Of a DNA stretch of 64,000 bases, positions 54,276-63,676 are shown in pieces. The notes beneath the pieces were generated by a model. That model made no database searches. It was not told where the DNA came from and saw only the letters and a list, made by a program, of their open reading frames with translations. The stretch is from NCBI GenBank assembly GCA_017940895.1, contig JAGAXM010000005.1:172381-236380 (forward strand), in the 5' to 3' direction. The position numbers and the translations under genes are program-made. This DNA is from Clostridiales bacterium. GTDB taxonomy: Bacteria; Bacillota; Clostridia; Saccharofermentanales; Saccharofermentanaceae. The stretch's first letter is position 1. Each line of letters opens with the position of its first letter.

Positions 54276-57200
54276 ATGTATGATTCAAATCATTTAACGG
54301 CAATCGGTATTAAGCTTGCTTCTCCCGAGGTCATCAAGGGATGGTCACACGGTGAGGTTAAGAAGCCTGAGACAATCAACTACCGTACACAGAAGCCGGA
54401 AACCGACGGTCTCTTCTGCGAGAAGATCTTCGGACCCGTAAAGAGCTGGGAGTGCCACTGCGGTAAGTATAAGAAGATCCGTTATAAGGGCATGATCTGC
54501 GACCGATGCGGTGTTGAGGTTACTAAGAACACAGTTCGTCGTGAGAGAATGGGACATATCGAGCTCGCTGCTCCGGTATCGCACATCTGGTATTTCAGAG
54601 GCGTACCGAGCCGTATGAGCCTGCTCCTTGATATCCCTCCGAAGACATTGGAGAGAGTTCTCTACTTCGCTTCCTATATCGTAATCGATCCGGGAGAGAC
54701 AGATCTTGTTAAGAACGAGACTATCGATGACGTAAGATACAGAGAGTATGTAGCTAAGTACGGAAGATCCGCTTTCGACGCCAGAATGGGTGCCGAGGCT
54801 GTTAAGGCTTTGCTCCGTGACGTAGATATCGATGCTCTTGCAGAGCAGCTCGACAAGGAAAGAAACGAGGCTGCAGGGCAGAAGAAGGCAAGGATCATTA
54901 AGAGACTTGAGGTTGTTGAGGCTTTCAGAAACTCCGGCAACAAGCCTGAGTGGATGATACTCGACGTACTTCCTGTTCTTCCTCCTGAGCTCCGTCCTAT
55001 GGTACCTCTCGACGGCGGTCGTTATGCTACATCAGATCTTAACGATCTTTACAGAAGAGTTATCAACAGAAACAACAGACTTAAGAAGCTCCTCGATCTC
55101 GGTGCTCCTGACATCATCGTCAGAAACGAGAAGAGAATGCTTCAGGAAGCTGTTGACTCATTGATCGATAACGGCAGAAGAGGACGTCCCGTTACAGGTT
55201 CCACTTCCGCTACAAACAACAGACAGCTTAAGTCTCTTACAGATATGCTTAAGGGTAAGCAGGGACGTTTCAGACAGAACCTCCTCGGAAAGCGTGTTGA
55301 CTATTCCGGACGTTCGGTTATCGTTGTAGGTCCTGAGCTTAAGATGCACCAGTGCGGTCTCCCTAAGGAGATGGCTCTCGAGCTGTTCAAGCCCTTCGTA
55401 ATCAAGAGACTTGTTGAGGAAGGCAAGACTTCCAATATCAAGACAGGTAAGAGAATGGTCGACAGATGGGATCCCGCTGTATGGGATATCCTCGAGGAGA
55501 TCATCAAGGATCACCCTGTTCTCCTGAACAGAGCTCCTACGCTCCACAGACTCGGTATCCAGGCTTTCGAGCCTATCCTCGTAGAAGGTCGTGCAATTAA
55601 GCTTCACCCTCTCGCATGTACAGCTTTTAACGCTGACTTCGACGGTGACCAGATGGCTGTACACGTACCTCTCTCTGCAGAGGCACAGGCTGAGGCAAGA
55701 TTCCTCATGCTCCACCCGAACAACCTCCTGAAGCCTCAGGACGGTAACCCTGTAACAGTTCCTACACAGGATATGATCCTCGGCTGCTACTACCTCACAA
55801 TGCAGCGTGACGAGGGTATGGACAGAGCAACATGCAAGGGTGACGGCATGGTATTCTCATCACTCGATGAGGCTACAATGGCTTACAGCAACAGAGATAT
55901 CGAGCTTCAGACAAAATGCGGTATCAGAATGACCAAGGAAGTTGACGGCGTTAAGAAGAGCAAGATTGTTTACTCCTCTTACGGACGTTTCCTCTTCAAT
56001 GAGGTTGTTCCTCAGAACCTCGGATATGTAGACAGATCCAACCCCGATAATGAGTTCGCTCTCGAGTGCGACTTCCAGATCGGTAAGAAGCAGCTCGGCG
56101 ATATCATCGCAAGATGCATCAGAGTTAACGGTGCAGCAAGAACAGTTACGTTCCTCGATTCCGTTAAGGCTATGGGTTATAAGTACTCCACAGTTTCCGG
56201 TATCTCCATCGGTATCGAAGACATGATCATCCCTGACGTTAAGGAGAAGATGCTCCGTGAGGCTGATGAGAGAGTCGAGAAGATCAACCGCATGTACGAG
56301 AGAGGACTTTTGAACGATCAGGGCCGTCACGGTCAGGTCGTAAAGGTCTGGATGAATACAACAAACGATATCACTAAGGCTCTTAAGTCCAACCTTAAGG
56401 CTGACAACCCGATCAAGATGATGTCATCTTCCGGTGCCCGTGGTAACGATAACCAGATCAAACAGCTCGCAGGTATGAGAGGTAACATGGAGGATACTCA
56501 GGGTAACACTCTCGAGATCCCGATCAGATCCAACCTCCGTGAAGGTATGAACGTTCTCGAGTTCTTTATCTCTTCACACGGTGCCCGTAAGGCTCTGTCC
56601 GATACGGCTCTTAAGACGGCTGACTCCGGTTACCTTACAAGAAGACTTGTAGACGTTGCCCAGGAGATCATCATCTCCGAGGAAGACTGCGGTACTGACG
56701 ACTTCACATGGGTTAAGGAGATCGTTAACGTATCTAACGATAAGAGAGATGTCATCAAGACTCTCGCTGAGAGACTTACAGGCCGTTATGCTGCTGAGGA
56801 CATCAAGGATCTCACAACCGGTGAGGTTATCGTTGCAAGAAACGAGCTCATCTCCGCAGACGATGCTAAGAAGATCGAAGCTACAGGCAATAAGAAGGTT
56901 AAGATCAGATCCGTATTCGACTGCCGTTCACGTCACGGTGTATGTGCTAAGTGCTACGGTATCAACCTCGCTAACGGCTTGCCTACAGTAGGCGGTGAGG
57001 CAGTAGGTATCATGGCTGCTCAGTCAATCGGTGAGCCCGGTACACAGCTTACGATGAGAACGTTCCACTCCGGTGGTATCGCTAACTCCGGTGAGGATAT
57101 CACACAGGGTCTCCCCCGTGTCGAGGAGCTCTTCGAGGCAAGAAAGCCTAAGGGTGAAGCTATCATCTCCGAGATCGACGGTACTGTTAAGCTCATCACA

Positions 57201-58016
57201 AACGAGTCCGCTAAGCGTGAGATCGTTATCACACCTGCTCCGGGCGCTACAGATAAGGAAGGCGTACTCCTTGCAGAGTGCCACTACACAGTTCCTACAT
57301 CCGCTACATTGAAGGTAGCTGACGGTGACGAAGTAGAGGCAGGCGATATGCTTACGGACGGTGCAGTTAACCCTGCTGACATCATGAGAATCAAGGATGA
57401 GCGTGGTGTTCAGAAGTACATCGTAAGCGAAGTTGTTAAGTCTTATAAGAGCGGTGGTGTTTCCATCAACGATAAGCACATCGAGATCATCACAAGACAG
57501 ATGATGAGAAGAGTACGTATCGACGATCCGGGTGACACACCTTTCATGACAGGTACTACAGTCGATATGCTCGACTTCGCAGCTGAGAACGAGAAGGCAG
57601 AGCAGGCAGGCCTCAGAAAAGCTGAAGGAAGAAGACAGCTCCTCGGTATCACAAAGGCTTCACTTGCTACAGACTCCTTCCTCTCTGCCGCTTCCTTCCA
57701 GGAGACAGCAAGAGTTCTTACAGATGCTGCAGTCAAGGGCAAGATCGACCCGCTCATCGGCTTGAAGGAGAACGTTATCATCGGTTCCATCATCCCTGCA
57801 GGTACAGGTGTGCCTAAGTACAGAGATATTACGGCTGTTCCTGTTATCAAGGAGAACAGCAAGGTTCTTACAGGTGAGGATTACGATCCTTCTTCCGAGA
57901 ACGCCGCTATGTTCCACAACGCTTACCTCGAGCAGGTAGAGATCGAGAATGCGGAAGCTGACGCGATCGCTGCAGAGGCTGAGGCTAAGGCAGCAGAGGC
58001 AAGAGGCGAAGAGTAA
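54276..58016 (+). CDS. rpoC: RNA polymerase beta' subunit
   Basis: 1246 residues, typical for Firmicutes. The N-terminal zinc ribbon ([16 protein letters not shown]) and the catalytic Mg site NADFDGDQM (Asp454, 456, 458) are present. The second zinc site ([14 protein letters not shown]), the trigger-loop region ([20 protein letters not shown]) and an Ala/Glu-rich tail follow. It starts 19 bases after rpoB with AAAGGAGACC. Ends at a strong terminator that overlaps the leader of the next gene. Confidence 0.97.
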   Translation: MYDSNHLTAIGIKLASPEVIKGWSHGEVKKPETINYRTQKPETDGLFCEKIFGPVKSWECHCGKYKKIRYKGMICDRCGVEVTKNTVRRERMGHIELAAPVSHIWYFRGVPSRMSLLLDIPPKTLERVLYFASYIVIDPGETDLVKNETIDDVRYREYVAKYGRSAFDARMGAEAVKALLRDVDIDALAEQLDKERNEAAGQKKARIIKRLEVVEAFRNSGNKPEWMILDVLPVLPPELRPMVPLDGGRYATSDLNDLYRRVINRNNRLKKLLDLGAPDIIVRNEKRMLQEAVDSLIDNGRRGRPVTGSTSATNNRQLKSLTDMLKGKQGRFRQNLLGKRVDYSGRSVIVVGPELKMHQCGLPKEMALELFKPFVIKRLVEEGKTSNIKTGKRMVDRWDPAVWDILEEIIKDHPVLLNRAPTLHRLGIQAFEPILVEGRAIKLHPLACTAFNADFDGDQMAVHVPLSAEAQAEARFLMLHPNNLLKPQDGNPVTVPTQDMILGCYYLTMQRDEGMDRATCKGDGMVFSSLDEATMAYSNRDIELQTKCGIRMTKEVDGVKKSKIVYSSYGRFLFNEVVPQNLGYVDRSNPDNEFALECDFQIGKKQLGDIIARCIRVNGAARTVTFLDSVKAMGYKYSTVSGISIGIEDMIIPDVKEKMLREADERVEKINRMYERGLLNDQGRHGQVVKVWMNTTNDITKALKSNLKADNPIKMMSSSGARGNDNQIKQLAGMRGNMEDTQGNTLEIPIRSNLREGMNVLEFFISSHGARKALSDTALKTADSGYLTRRLVDVAQEIIISEEDCGTDDFTWVKEIVNVSNDKRDVIKTLAERLTGRYAAEDIKDLTTGEVIVARNELISADDAKKIEATGNKKVKIRSVFDCRSRHGVCAKCYGINLANGLPTVGGEAVGIMAAQSIGEPGTQLTMRTFHSGGIANSGEDITQGLPRVEELFEARKPKGEAIISEIDGTVKLITNESAKREIVITPAPGATDKEGVLLAECHYTVPTSATLKVADGDEVEAGDMLTDGAVNPADIMRIKDERGVQKYIVSEVVKSYKSGGVSINDKHIEIITRQMMRRVRIDDPGDTPFMTGTTVDMLDFAAENEKAEQAGLRKAEGRRQLLGITKASLATDSFLSAASFQETARVLTDAAVKGKIDPLIGLKENVIIGSIIPAGTGVPKYRDITAVPVIKENSKVLTGEDYDPSSENAAMFHNAYLEQVEIENAEADAIAAEAEAKAAEARGEE

Positions 58017-58053
58017 TACAGCTGTTATCAGTAAGAAATATTACTTAAAGTAT

Positions 58054-58091
58054 AATAAGGTCGCATCGTTATACGGTGCGGCCTTATTTTT
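58054..58091 (+). terminator. Terminator after rpoC
   Basis: A 15-bp stem with two G-U pairs (arms 58054-58068 and 58074-58088, AATAAGG...CCTTATT outer part) with a 5-base loop and a T tail to 58091. It lies 20 bases before the next start codon. Confidence 0.85.
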
Positions 58092-58110
58092 ATGCCGGGA
58101 TGGGAAGTAT

Positions 58111-59322
58111 ATGAAGTTCTTTGAAGCAATCAAAAAGACAGTAGTGGGTTTACTGACAGCGTCGGTTCTCATATCGGTAATTAACATTCCGGTAAGTGCA
58201 ACGACAAGAGAGGAGTATGCGGCCCAGTTCGTTGAGCGCATGTATACGATGGTCCTCGGAAGAACGAGTGATGCATATGGAAGGAATTACTGGACTTCAG
58301 GACTTCTGAACGGTCAGCTCACAGGAGCAGACTGTGCGATCGGCTTCTTTGAAAGTGACGAGTATAAGGCTAAGAATAAGTCCGATGAGCAGTACATCAG
58401 AACACTGTATTCGGTAATCCTCGGAAGAACTACTGATCCTGAAGGTCTTACCACATGGTTAAGCTATCTTGCAGGCGGTACGCCGAGACTGTACGTACTT
58501 GCAGGTCTTGTAAATTCCAATGAGTATAATTCCATCTGTAATTCCTACGGCATTACAAGAGGCGAGATCCCGATGGATCCCAATGATGTTCAGATAGGAA
58601 CACCGGGTTCTTTCGAGACGGGTGAAGATGGAAGTCTTTACTTCAATACTACTTCAGGCACACGTCTTACCGGCTGGCAGAGAGTCAACGGCAACAGATA
58701 TTATTTCGATCCTGCCGACGGCGGCCGCGCTGCTACGGGCTGGACGTATATCGGCGGTCTTAAGTACTACTTCGACGATCAGCACAGACTCGTGCAGAAT
58801 GTCGATTCCCTCATAGGAAGACAGTCTTCTTATTATGTAACGGTCAACCACGCGACAGAGACGGTAATGATCTACGCGCAGGAGACTCCCGGCGGTCCTT
58901 ACAACATCCCCGTAAGAGCTATGGTATGTTCTTCGGCAAGAGCCGGCTACGATAACATCGAGGGTACATATCCCATAAGAAGAGGAAGCAGATGGGGCGT
59001 CCTCGGTAACGATGGCGCATGGGTATACGGACAGTATACATGCCAGATCTCCGGCAACTACCTGTTTCACTCATGCTGGTACCACGAGAACGGCAATCCC
59101 GACTCGTTGTCGGTAAGCCAGTACAACCGCTTGGGTCAGCCCGCTTCACACGGCTGTATAAGGCTTTGTGTAGCTGATGCGAGATGGATCTACGAGAACT
59201 GCGCGGGTACATCAAACGTATATCTTTTCACGTCAAACGAGCCCGCTCCTTTCGACAGACCGCAGCCTCAGCCTGCAATTCAGATCAGAGGCGACTACGG
59301 TCACGATCCGACGGATGTATAA
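58111..59322 (+). CDS. DUF4214-cell-wall-repeat-L,D-transpeptidase
   Basis: 403 residues. A signal peptide ends near ...NIPVSA (about residue 30). A DUF4214 segment (about 35-140), two cell-wall-binding-type repeats (TGWQRVNGNRYYFDP, TGWTYIGGLKYYFDD) and a YkuD L,D-transpeptidase domain follow. The catalytic motif is intact: His320 (FHSCWY) and SHGCIR at 346-351 with nucleophile Cys349. It should make 3-3 cross-links or attach proteins in peptidoglycan outside the cell. The ATG at 58111 is chosen; the frame is open further upstream into rpoC but has no reason to start there. A close paralog follows at 59478. Confidence 0.88.
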   Translation: MKFFEAIKKTVVGLLTASVLISVINIPVSATTREEYAAQFVERMYTMVLGRTSDAYGRNYWTSGLLNGQLTGADCAIGFFESDEYKAKNKSDEQYIRTLYSVILGRTTDPEGLTTWLSYLAGGTPRLYVLAGLVNSNEYNSICNSYGITRGEIPMDPNDVQIGTPGSFETGEDGSLYFNTTSGTRLTGWQRVNGNRYYFDPADGGRAATGWTYIGGLKYYFDDQHRLVQNVDSLIGRQSSYYVTVNHATETVMIYAQETPGGPYNIPVRAMVCSSARAGYDNIEGTYPIRRGSRWGVLGNDGAWVYGQYTCQISGNYLFHSCWYHENGNPDSLSVSQYNRLGQPASHGCIRLCVADARWIYENCAGTSNVYLFTSNEPAPFDRPQPQPAIQIRGDYGHDPTDV

Positions 59323-59374
59323 GGCTTTTTGCGGGTTGTAATACAATTGAAATATAATCCACATTAACGTGAAA

Positions 59375-59408
59375 TAGACCCTCCTTTTAACATTGTTACA
59401 ATAGTTAA
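59375..59408 (+). promoter_or_regulatory. Promoter with overlapping palindrome before the second DUF4214 gene
   Basis: TAGACC (59375-59380), 16 bases, TACAAT (59397-59402). The -10 lies inside the palindrome ATTGT-t-ACAAT (59392-59402), which is flanked by TTAAC (59387) and GTTAA (59404). This is a plausible repressor site on a promoter serving only the second paralog. Confidence 0.35.
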
Positions 59409-59477
59409 AACGCTACATGGCATTTTGAGGCATATCGACTAGGCACAGATATGTTTCTTAAGTAAAAGGAGGATAAA

Positions 59478-60743
59478 ATGAGAAAGATCAGACTTATCAA
59501 GTTTCTTTCGACGGTTCTTTTGATCTCAACTATCTTTTGTGTGTTCTCCAAGGGAACTCAGGTCAACGCTCTGACACGTGATGAGTACGTAGGCCAGTTC
59601 GTAGAGAGAATGTACACGATGGTTCTGGGAAGAAGATCCGAGGCAGAAGGCTTCAATTATTGGAAGTCCAGAATCTTAAGCGGTGAGACAACGGGCGCTA
59701 CATGCGCATACGGCTTCTTCGAGAGTGCTGAGTACAGGGGCTTCAATACTTCCAACGAGCAGTATGTAAAGACTCTTTACAATGTAATCCTCGGAAGAGA
59801 CTGTGATCCCGCAGGTCTTCAGTACTGGCTGAACTTCCTTGCTCAGGGAACATCAAGAGTAAACATCCTTGCAGGCTTCGTAGGTTCCCAGGAGTATGCG
59901 CAGATCTGCCAGGCATATAACATCGCAGTAGGTTCTCTTCCTACAGATGCAAGCACTGCTTCTGCAGTTCAGAATGCACCTGCTTCCACAACGGTTCCCA
60001 CACAGAATCAGACAAGCAACACAGGCAGACTCTCACGCGAGGCTGACGGCGTTTACTTCTACAACGATCAGGGTATCAAGCTCACAGGCTGGCAGAGATA
60101 CGAAGGCTACAGATATTACTTCGATCCCGATAACAACGGCAAGGCTGTTAAGGGCTGGAAGTTCATCGACGGCTTGAAGTATTACTTCGATGAGAACTAC
60201 AGACTCGTTCAGAATGTAAGCACACTCATCGGTAATCAGCAGTCGTACTTCCTGTCTTTGAACCTTCAGACAAACATGATCATCGTATACGCTCAGGATA
60301 CACCCGGCGGACAGTACAATATTCCTGTTATGGCTATCGCTTGTGCGACAGGTGCTCCGGGATCCGAGACACCTCAGGGAACATTCAACATCTCCAAGGG
60401 TGCAAGCTGGGGTTCACAGGTAATCAACGGTCAGACACGTTATTCACAGTACATCTCCGTAATCAACGGTACTACATTGATCCACACATCCTGGTACTAT
60501 GTACAGGGTAACCACGACACAATGTCAGTATCTGCTTACAGAGGTCTCGGTACAGCATCCACAAGCGGCGATATAGTCCTCAATGCTAACGATGCAAGAT
60601 GGATCTGGGAGCACTGTGCAGGCAACTCACAGATCAGGATCTACTCCGAGAGCGCTACTGTTCCGTTCGATATGCCGGGCGTAAACGAGCCTGTTCTTAT
60701 TAGCGGTGACTACGGTTCCGATCCTTCGGATATCTGGAGGTAA
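59478..60743 (+). CDS. DUF4214-cell-wall-repeat protein with inactive L,D-transpeptidase domain
   Basis: 421 residues, paralog of the preceding protein along its whole length: signal peptide (to about ...TQVNA), DUF4214 (about 35-140), a Ser/Thr/Gln linker (about 155-185), two wall repeats and a YkuD fold. The catalytic motif SHGCIR is replaced by TSGDIV at 362-367: Cys becomes Asp365, and His and Arg are lost as well. The first His (336, IHTSWY) remains. The fold looks intact and the codons are of highly expressed type, so this is a pseudoenzyme rather than a decaying gene. A strong AAAGGAGG ribosome site precedes it. It may be structural or regulate the active paralog. Confidence 0.85.
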   Translation: MRKIRLIKFLSTVLLISTIFCVFSKGTQVNALTRDEYVGQFVERMYTMVLGRRSEAEGFNYWKSRILSGETTGATCAYGFFESAEYRGFNTSNEQYVKTLYNVILGRDCDPAGLQYWLNFLAQGTSRVNILAGFVGSQEYAQICQAYNIAVGSLPTDASTASAVQNAPASTTVPTQNQTSNTGRLSREADGVYFYNDQGIKLTGWQRYEGYRYYFDPDNNGKAVKGWKFIDGLKYYFDENYRLVQNVSTLIGNQQSYFLSLNLQTNMIIVYAQDTPGGQYNIPVMAIACATGAPGSETPQGTFNISKGASWGSQVINGQTRYSQYISVINGTTLIHTSWYYVQGNHDTMSVSAYRGLGTASTSGDIVLNANDARWIWEHCAGNSQIRIYSESATVPFDMPGVNEPVLISGDYGSDPSDIWR

Positions 60744-60802
60744 TCTCACGAACGATCTGATGTATAATAGGTAAGCAATTATCTGATATACAAGAGGATC
60801 AC

Positions 60803-61417
60803 ATGAGAGAATTAGACCTTAACATCTTTACAAAAGAATTATCATCAGGAGCACCGGTCCCGGGAGGGGGCGGTGCTTCTGCACTTATGGGAGCTGTCTC
60901 GGCTTCACTTTGCTCTATGGTCGGTAACCTTACTTCCGGCAAGAAGAAGTATGCCGAGTACCAGCAGGATATCGAGCGTATCATGGCGCGCGCACTTGAG
61001 CTTAACGAGGATATGCTCACCCTGATCGAAAAGGATGCGGAGGCTTTCGAGCCTTTGGCAAAAGCGTACTCCATCCCGAAGGAGGAGCCCGGAAGAGACG
61101 AGATCTTAGAGAAGGCTCTGTATGAAGCAGCACTTGCTCCTCTTGAGATCGTAAAGAAGTCGAAGGAAGTTTCCGAGCTTATCTCAGAACTCGTTATCAA
61201 GGGTTCGCGTCTTGCGATAAGTGACGTCGGAGTAGCGGCATCCGCCTGCGAGGCATGTGCCAAGGGCGCTTCCATGAACGTCTATATCAATACGAAGCTT
61301 ATGAAGAACCGCGATGTCGCAGCGAAGTTAAATGAGGAGACTCTTTCGTTGGTCGCAGATGTATGCAGCGCATGCAGCAAGGCTTATGATGAAGTTAAGG
61401 GAGGACTTGGAGCATGA
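60803..61417 (+). CDS. fchA: Methenyl-THF cyclohydrolase / cyclodeaminase family (FchA-like)
   Basis: 204 residues of the formiminotransferase-cyclodeaminase C-domain family. PVPGGGGASALMGAVSASL near the N-terminus is the family signature, and the all-helical plan fits. Stand-alone members act as methenyltetrahydrofolate cyclohydrolase (FchA) or as cyclodeaminase in histidine breakdown. The neighbour is a FolD lacking its cyclohydrolase lysine, and no hut genes are present, so FchA is favoured. Overlaps folD by four bases (ATGA). Confidence 0.8.
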   Translation: MRELDLNIFTKELSSGAPVPGGGGASALMGAVSASLCSMVGNLTSGKKKYAEYQQDIERIMARALELNEDMLTLIEKDAEAFEPLAKAYSIPKEEPGRDEILEKALYEAALAPLEIVKKSKEVSELISELVIKGSRLAISDVGVAASACEACAKGASMNVYINTKLMKNRDVAAKLNEETLSLVADVCSACSKAYDEVKGGLGA

Positions 61418-62253
61418 AAGAATTACTCGGTAAACCCGTAGCGGATTCCATAGTAGAGTCGCTCGCACCCGAAGTGGAGGCTCTTAAGGCTAAGGGTATT
61501 GTACCTACATTGGCTGTTATAAGAGTCGGAGCAAGAGAAGACGATCTTGCTTACGAGAGAGGACTTACAAAGAGATTCGAGAATGCTAACTGCGCGGTTA
61601 AGAAGATCGAGCTTCCCGAGGACGTTACACAGGAAGTCCTCGATGCCGCTGTAGCTTCTGCCGATGCGGATCCTTCGATCAACGGCATACTGATGTTCAG
61701 ACCTCTGCCCAAGCCTTTGACGGATAAGAATGTCCTTGCTTCCATAAGCGCGGTTAAGGACGTTGACGGTATGGGTCTTGCCAACATGGCTGATATCTTC
61801 TCCGGTGCCGGAGAGGGACATGCTCCCTGTACGGCGCAGGCTGTTATCGAGATGCTCAAGTTCCACGGTATCGATATTAAGGGTAAGAAGGTCACTGTAG
61901 TAGGACGTTCGCTTGTTATCGGTAAGCCTGTTGCCATGCTTCTTCTTAAGGAGAATGCTACGGTTAAGGTATGCCATACAAAGACAGAAGACCTTAAGGC
62001 CGAGTGTCAGTGGGCCGATATCGTAGTTGCATGCGCAGGTGTTGCCAAGATGCTTAACGCGGATTACTTCCGCGCAGGTCAGACTGTTATCGACGTCGGA
62101 ATGAATGTTGATGAGGAAGGTAAGCTCTGCGGTGACGTAGACTTCGCTTCGGTAAGTGAGATCGTTGATGCGATCACACCCGTACCCCGCGGAGTCGGTT
62201 CCGTTACAACATCCGTGCTGCTTCGTGCAGTAGTTCAGAATGCCGGATTATGA
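61414..62253 (+). CDS. folD: Methylene-THF dehydrogenase (FolD without cyclohydrolase residues)
   Basis: 279 residues, FolD size and fold, with VVGRSLVIGKPVAMLLL for NADP and DVDGMGLANMA. In bifunctional FolD a Tyr is followed four residues later by the catalytic Lys (human Lys56). Here the stretch DDLAYERGLTKRF has Tyr47 but Leu51 at that place. The conserved Gln of VQLPLP is also changed (MFRPLP, Phe95). Both residues serve the cyclohydrolase half-reaction, so this protein is probably a dehydrogenase only, working with FchA from the same operon. Overlaps the next gene by 14 bases. Confidence 0.88.
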   Translation: MKELLGKPVADSIVESLAPEVEALKAKGIVPTLAVIRVGAREDDLAYERGLTKRFENANCAVKKIELPEDVTQEVLDAAVASADADPSINGILMFRPLPKPLTDKNVLASISAVKDVDGMGLANMADIFSGAGEGHAPCTAQAVIEMLKFHGIDIKGKKVTVVGRSLVIGKPVAMLLLKENATVKVCHTKTEDLKAECQWADIVVACAGVAKMLNADYFRAGQTVIDVGMNVDEEGKLCGDVDFASVSEIVDAITPVPRGVGSVTTSVLLRAVVQNAGL

Positions 62254-63613
62254 GAAAGAACTGATCTTAAAGCAGGAGAGAGTCGGGCAGCTTTTGTCAG
62301 GACTCGTTCCTGTTGTCGAGCCCATTATCGGGGCTGACGATCCCTATCACTATCGTAATAAAGTTCATGCCGCTTTGGGAATCGAACGCGGCAGGATCGT
62401 CGCGGGCACATACGAGCCCGGCACACATAAGATAATCGACGGTGGCGGCAATGGCCTCGAGAATGAGACCGCCGTCGAAGTCATTAATGATATCGTAAAG
62501 ATCGCGACCAAATACCATATGAGCATCTATAACGAGAAGACGGGGCAGGGGTTCCTGCGCCGTATTCTTGTCAGGACCGCTGATGCGACCGGACAGATGC
62601 TGGTCGTTGTTGTCGTTACGGATCACATGTTCCCAGGTAAGAAGAATTTTGTTAAGACTCTGGTCGGTAAGCACCCGGAGATCACATCGATCGTCATCAA
62701 TATAAATAAGCGTACGGATTCCATGATCCTTGGCGATAAGTCGGAAGTTTGCTACGGACCGGGATTTATCACGGATGAGCTTCTCGGCAAGAAGTTTACG
62801 ATAAGTGCGGAGTCGTTCTATCAGATAAACAGAAAACAGGCAGAGAAGCTTTATTCCAAGGCGATAGAATATGCCGCATTAAGTAAGTCCAACCGCGTTC
62901 TCGATGCATACTGCGGAACGGGTACTATCGGGATCTGTATGTCGGATCACTGCAGCTCGGTGACAGGCGTTGAGCTTAACCCCAAGGCTGTATCAGATGC
63001 CGGTCATAATATCAGGAAGAATAACGCGACTAACGTCAAGGTAATAAAGGCAGACGCGACGAAGTATATGAACGAGAATGCCGCCTCCGGCATGTTTGAC
63101 GTGGTAGTCCTTGATCCGCCCCGCGAAGGCACGACGCCGGAATTCATCAAAGCCTGCGCCAAGATATCGCCTTCGCGCATAGTGTATGTGTCCTGTAATC
63201 CCGAGACTTTGGCGAGGGATCTTAAGCTGTTTGCCGGGGAAGGGTACAAGGCCGTGAATGCGTGCCCCGTGGACATGTTTAGCGGCACGGAGCATGTGGA
63301 GACGGTAGTTCTTCTTTCCAAGGGAATTGATATATCTGCAGGAAAGCTGCGTGTGGAGATTTCTGTAGAGGATATGGATCTTTCTGCTGCTCACGGCAAT
63401 GCATCGTATAACAAGATAAAGAAACATGTATATGAAAAGACCGGATTGCAAGTTTCTAATCTTAATATCGCTCAGATTAAGCGTAAATATGGAATTATCG
63501 AAAGAGAGAACTACAATCTTCCTAAATCAGAAAATTCAAAGCAGCCTAATTGCACGCCAGAAAAGGAGAAGGCGATTGTTGCTGCACTTCAGTACTTTAA
63601 GATGATCGGTTGA
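62240..63613 (+). CDS. rlmD: RlmD/TrmA-type rRNA uracil-5-methyltransferase, short N-terminus
   Basis: 457 residues. SAM-dependent m5U methyltransferase: VLDAYCGTGTIGI (SAM site), LDPPREG and the nucleophile Cys in YVSCNPETLARDL. It starts at the YEKELILKQ segment, so the TRAM domain and the iron-sulfur cysteines that usually precede it are absent. An in-frame TAG nine bases before the ATG proves that the start cannot lie further upstream. The C-terminal 70 residues (about 385-457) are an extra helical tail ending in NYNLPKSEN and ALQYFKMIG, like tails I know from other Clostridia. The gene overlaps folD. Uracil target (747 or 1939) not certain. Confidence 0.82.
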   Translation: MPDYEKELILKQERVGQLLSGLVPVVEPIIGADDPYHYRNKVHAALGIERGRIVAGTYEPGTHKIIDGGGNGLENETAVEVINDIVKIATKYHMSIYNEKTGQGFLRRILVRTADATGQMLVVVVVTDHMFPGKKNFVKTLVGKHPEITSIVININKRTDSMILGDKSEVCYGPGFITDELLGKKFTISAESFYQINRKQAEKLYSKAIEYAALSKSNRVLDAYCGTGTIGICMSDHCSSVTGVELNPKAVSDAGHNIRKNNATNVKVIKADATKYMNENAASGMFDVVVLDPPREGTTPEFIKACAKISPSRIVYVSCNPETLARDLKLFAGEGYKAVNACPVDMFSGTEHVETVVLLSKGIDISAGKLRVEISVEDMDLSAAHGNASYNKIKKHVYEKTGLQVSNLNIAQIKRKYGIIERENYNLPKSENSKQPNCTPEKEKAIVAALQYFKMIG

Positions 63614-63676
63614 AAATAAGTATAACAAAAGCGGCGATTGTCAGAATGCTATAATCTTAATATCTGAGGTTAATCG

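Noticed and set aside
57949..58110. Upstream extension of the first DUF4214 protein into rpoC
   Set aside because: It would place the signal peptide in the middle of the protein and overlap the rpoC end and terminator. The ATG at 58111 gives a normal signal peptide.
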